Source of the DNA: Medicago truncatula
Taxonomy: Eukaryota; Streptophyta; Magnoliopsida; Fabales; Fabaceae
Reading direction: 5' to 3'
DNA length: 64,000 bases
NCBI RefSeq assembly: GCF_003473485.1
Contig: NC_053049.1
Coordinates: 19,615,501 to 19,679,500 of the forward strand
Shown here: positions 63,318 to 64,000 of the stretch, piece after piece
Layout of the letters: each line of letters begins with the position of its first letter
Position numbering within the stretch: position 1 is the stretch's first letter
The notes under the pieces: generated by a model
Seen by the model: only the letters and a program-made list of their open reading frames with translations
The model's database searches: none
Told to the model about the DNA's origin: nothing
Translations under genes and position numbers: made by a program

Positions 63318-64000
63318 CTAACCTAAATGCCATAATGCAGAAGATGGAATAGTAATGAGTTTTTTGGTAGAAACAAGATTGAAAGAAGAAGTATTATTCA
63401 AAGGAAATGCAGAAAAATCTAAGACTAATCTATAGAGACCTTCAAATTGATCACCGAAACCAATCATCTTCTGGAAGTGAAGATCCTGTAAGAAACATTT
63501 ATCATTAGGAAATGTGACAAAACACTTCAAAGAAGCACAAAGTTTGGAAATAGAGATCATATTAAGAGTAAATGAAGGTGAATACAAATCATCTACAAGG
63601 TAAAATGAGGAGTGAAGTGAATGGTACCAGAATATTAGAAGTAAACCAATGTATATAGGAAACAATGTGCTCATTAACAGGCTTAGGGGTGATTTTTTAT
63701 TAGAAGTAAACCAATGTATATAGGAAACAATGTGCTCATTAGCACCAGAATCTAAAATCCATATATCAGACTTAGATTGAAGAGAACATGAGAATATAGA
63801 TGATATAGCTGAATGATTGGAGGAATTTGAACTAGAAAGATTTGAAGTATGAATATGATTAGCACTGGAAGATGAAGAAGCTGCAGGAATCAAATTGTTG
63901 TAACAAACTCACAAGCTTATCATACTTCTCCTGAGAAATATTGGAACTAGGAAATGAAGAAGCATCAGTGCTACTTCCTGATTGTGCCTCAACTTCATTA
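63318..64000 (-). pseudogene. Copia gag-protease fragment at window edge
   Basis: On the minus strand, 64000-63897 reads a gag tail (SQEKYDKLVSLLQQ). A frameshift near 63895 leads into a Ser/Asn-rich linker and IWILDSGANEHI, the Copia protease motif. FVTFPNDKCFLQDLHFQKMIG and GLYRL follow, i.e. the GAG-pre-integrase region. A 44-bp segment is repeated inside (63633-63676, 63698-63741). The element continues past the window. Confidence 0.8.

Overview
The window is plant nuclear DNA, most likely from a papilionoid legume. This rests on intron-rich genes with GT/AG borders, GRAS, PB1-Raf and G-type lectin receptor-kinase genes, a eukaryotic tRNA-Arg, and dense Copia, Ty3, Helitron, MITE, SINE and LINE DNA. 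The genus is not determined. I see no bacterial-style operons, CRISPR arrays or rRNA.

Left part (1-16 kb): an intron-poor GRAS regulator gene (812-2437, +) lies tail-to-tail with an eight-exon PB1-domain Raf-like MAPKKK gene (3791-10697, -). The kinase gene's first exon carries an eight-copy in-frame repeat of about 59 residues. Beyond it come a LINE tail, several MITEs (one with a perfect 9-bp target duplication), a tRNA-Arg(CCG) gene, and a MITE that was itself hit by a short retroposon.

Receptor-kinase cluster (17-63 kb): four related G-type lectin S-receptor-like kinase loci. Gene A (17234-20567, -) has full reading frames but Glu in place of the third Gly of the ATP loop. Gene B (38528-41511, +) is complete and lacks one intron that the others have. 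Gene C (48895-52178, -) has an in-frame TGA just before the catalytic HRD motif. Gene D (60671-62990, -) has TM and kinase exons but no ectodomain in the window. A and B lie head-to-head, about 18 kb apart, and keep a similar upstream segment. The encoded products would be plasma-membrane receptors that read an extracellular signal through lectin/PAN domains and pass it to a Ser/Thr kinase. The upstream Raf-like kinase and GRAS factor are also signalling components, but nothing in the sequence ties them to the cluster.

The space between the cluster members is mostly mobile DNA. There is a nearly intact 10-kb Sirevirus-type Copia element (25487-35543, -) with 1.28-kb LTRs, iMet primer site, gag, pol and a third env-position ORF. 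There is also a four-LTR tandem TRIM with a 5-bp target duplication (36025-36744), and a hAT-like MITE split by a 1.4-kb Helitron whose 5' end is repeated four times (42683-44778). Fragments of nucleolin-like and PrmC/HemK-like genes lie near 46-47.7 kb. A decayed Copia element (54790-60120, -) has a SINE inserted at its YVDD codons, and another Copia fragment sits at the right edge.

I found no clearly new biological system. The strongest unusual items are the Raf repeat expansion, the Helitron with reiterated 5' termini nested in a MITE, the tandem TRIM, and the different forms of decay or remodelling in the receptor-kinase paralogs.
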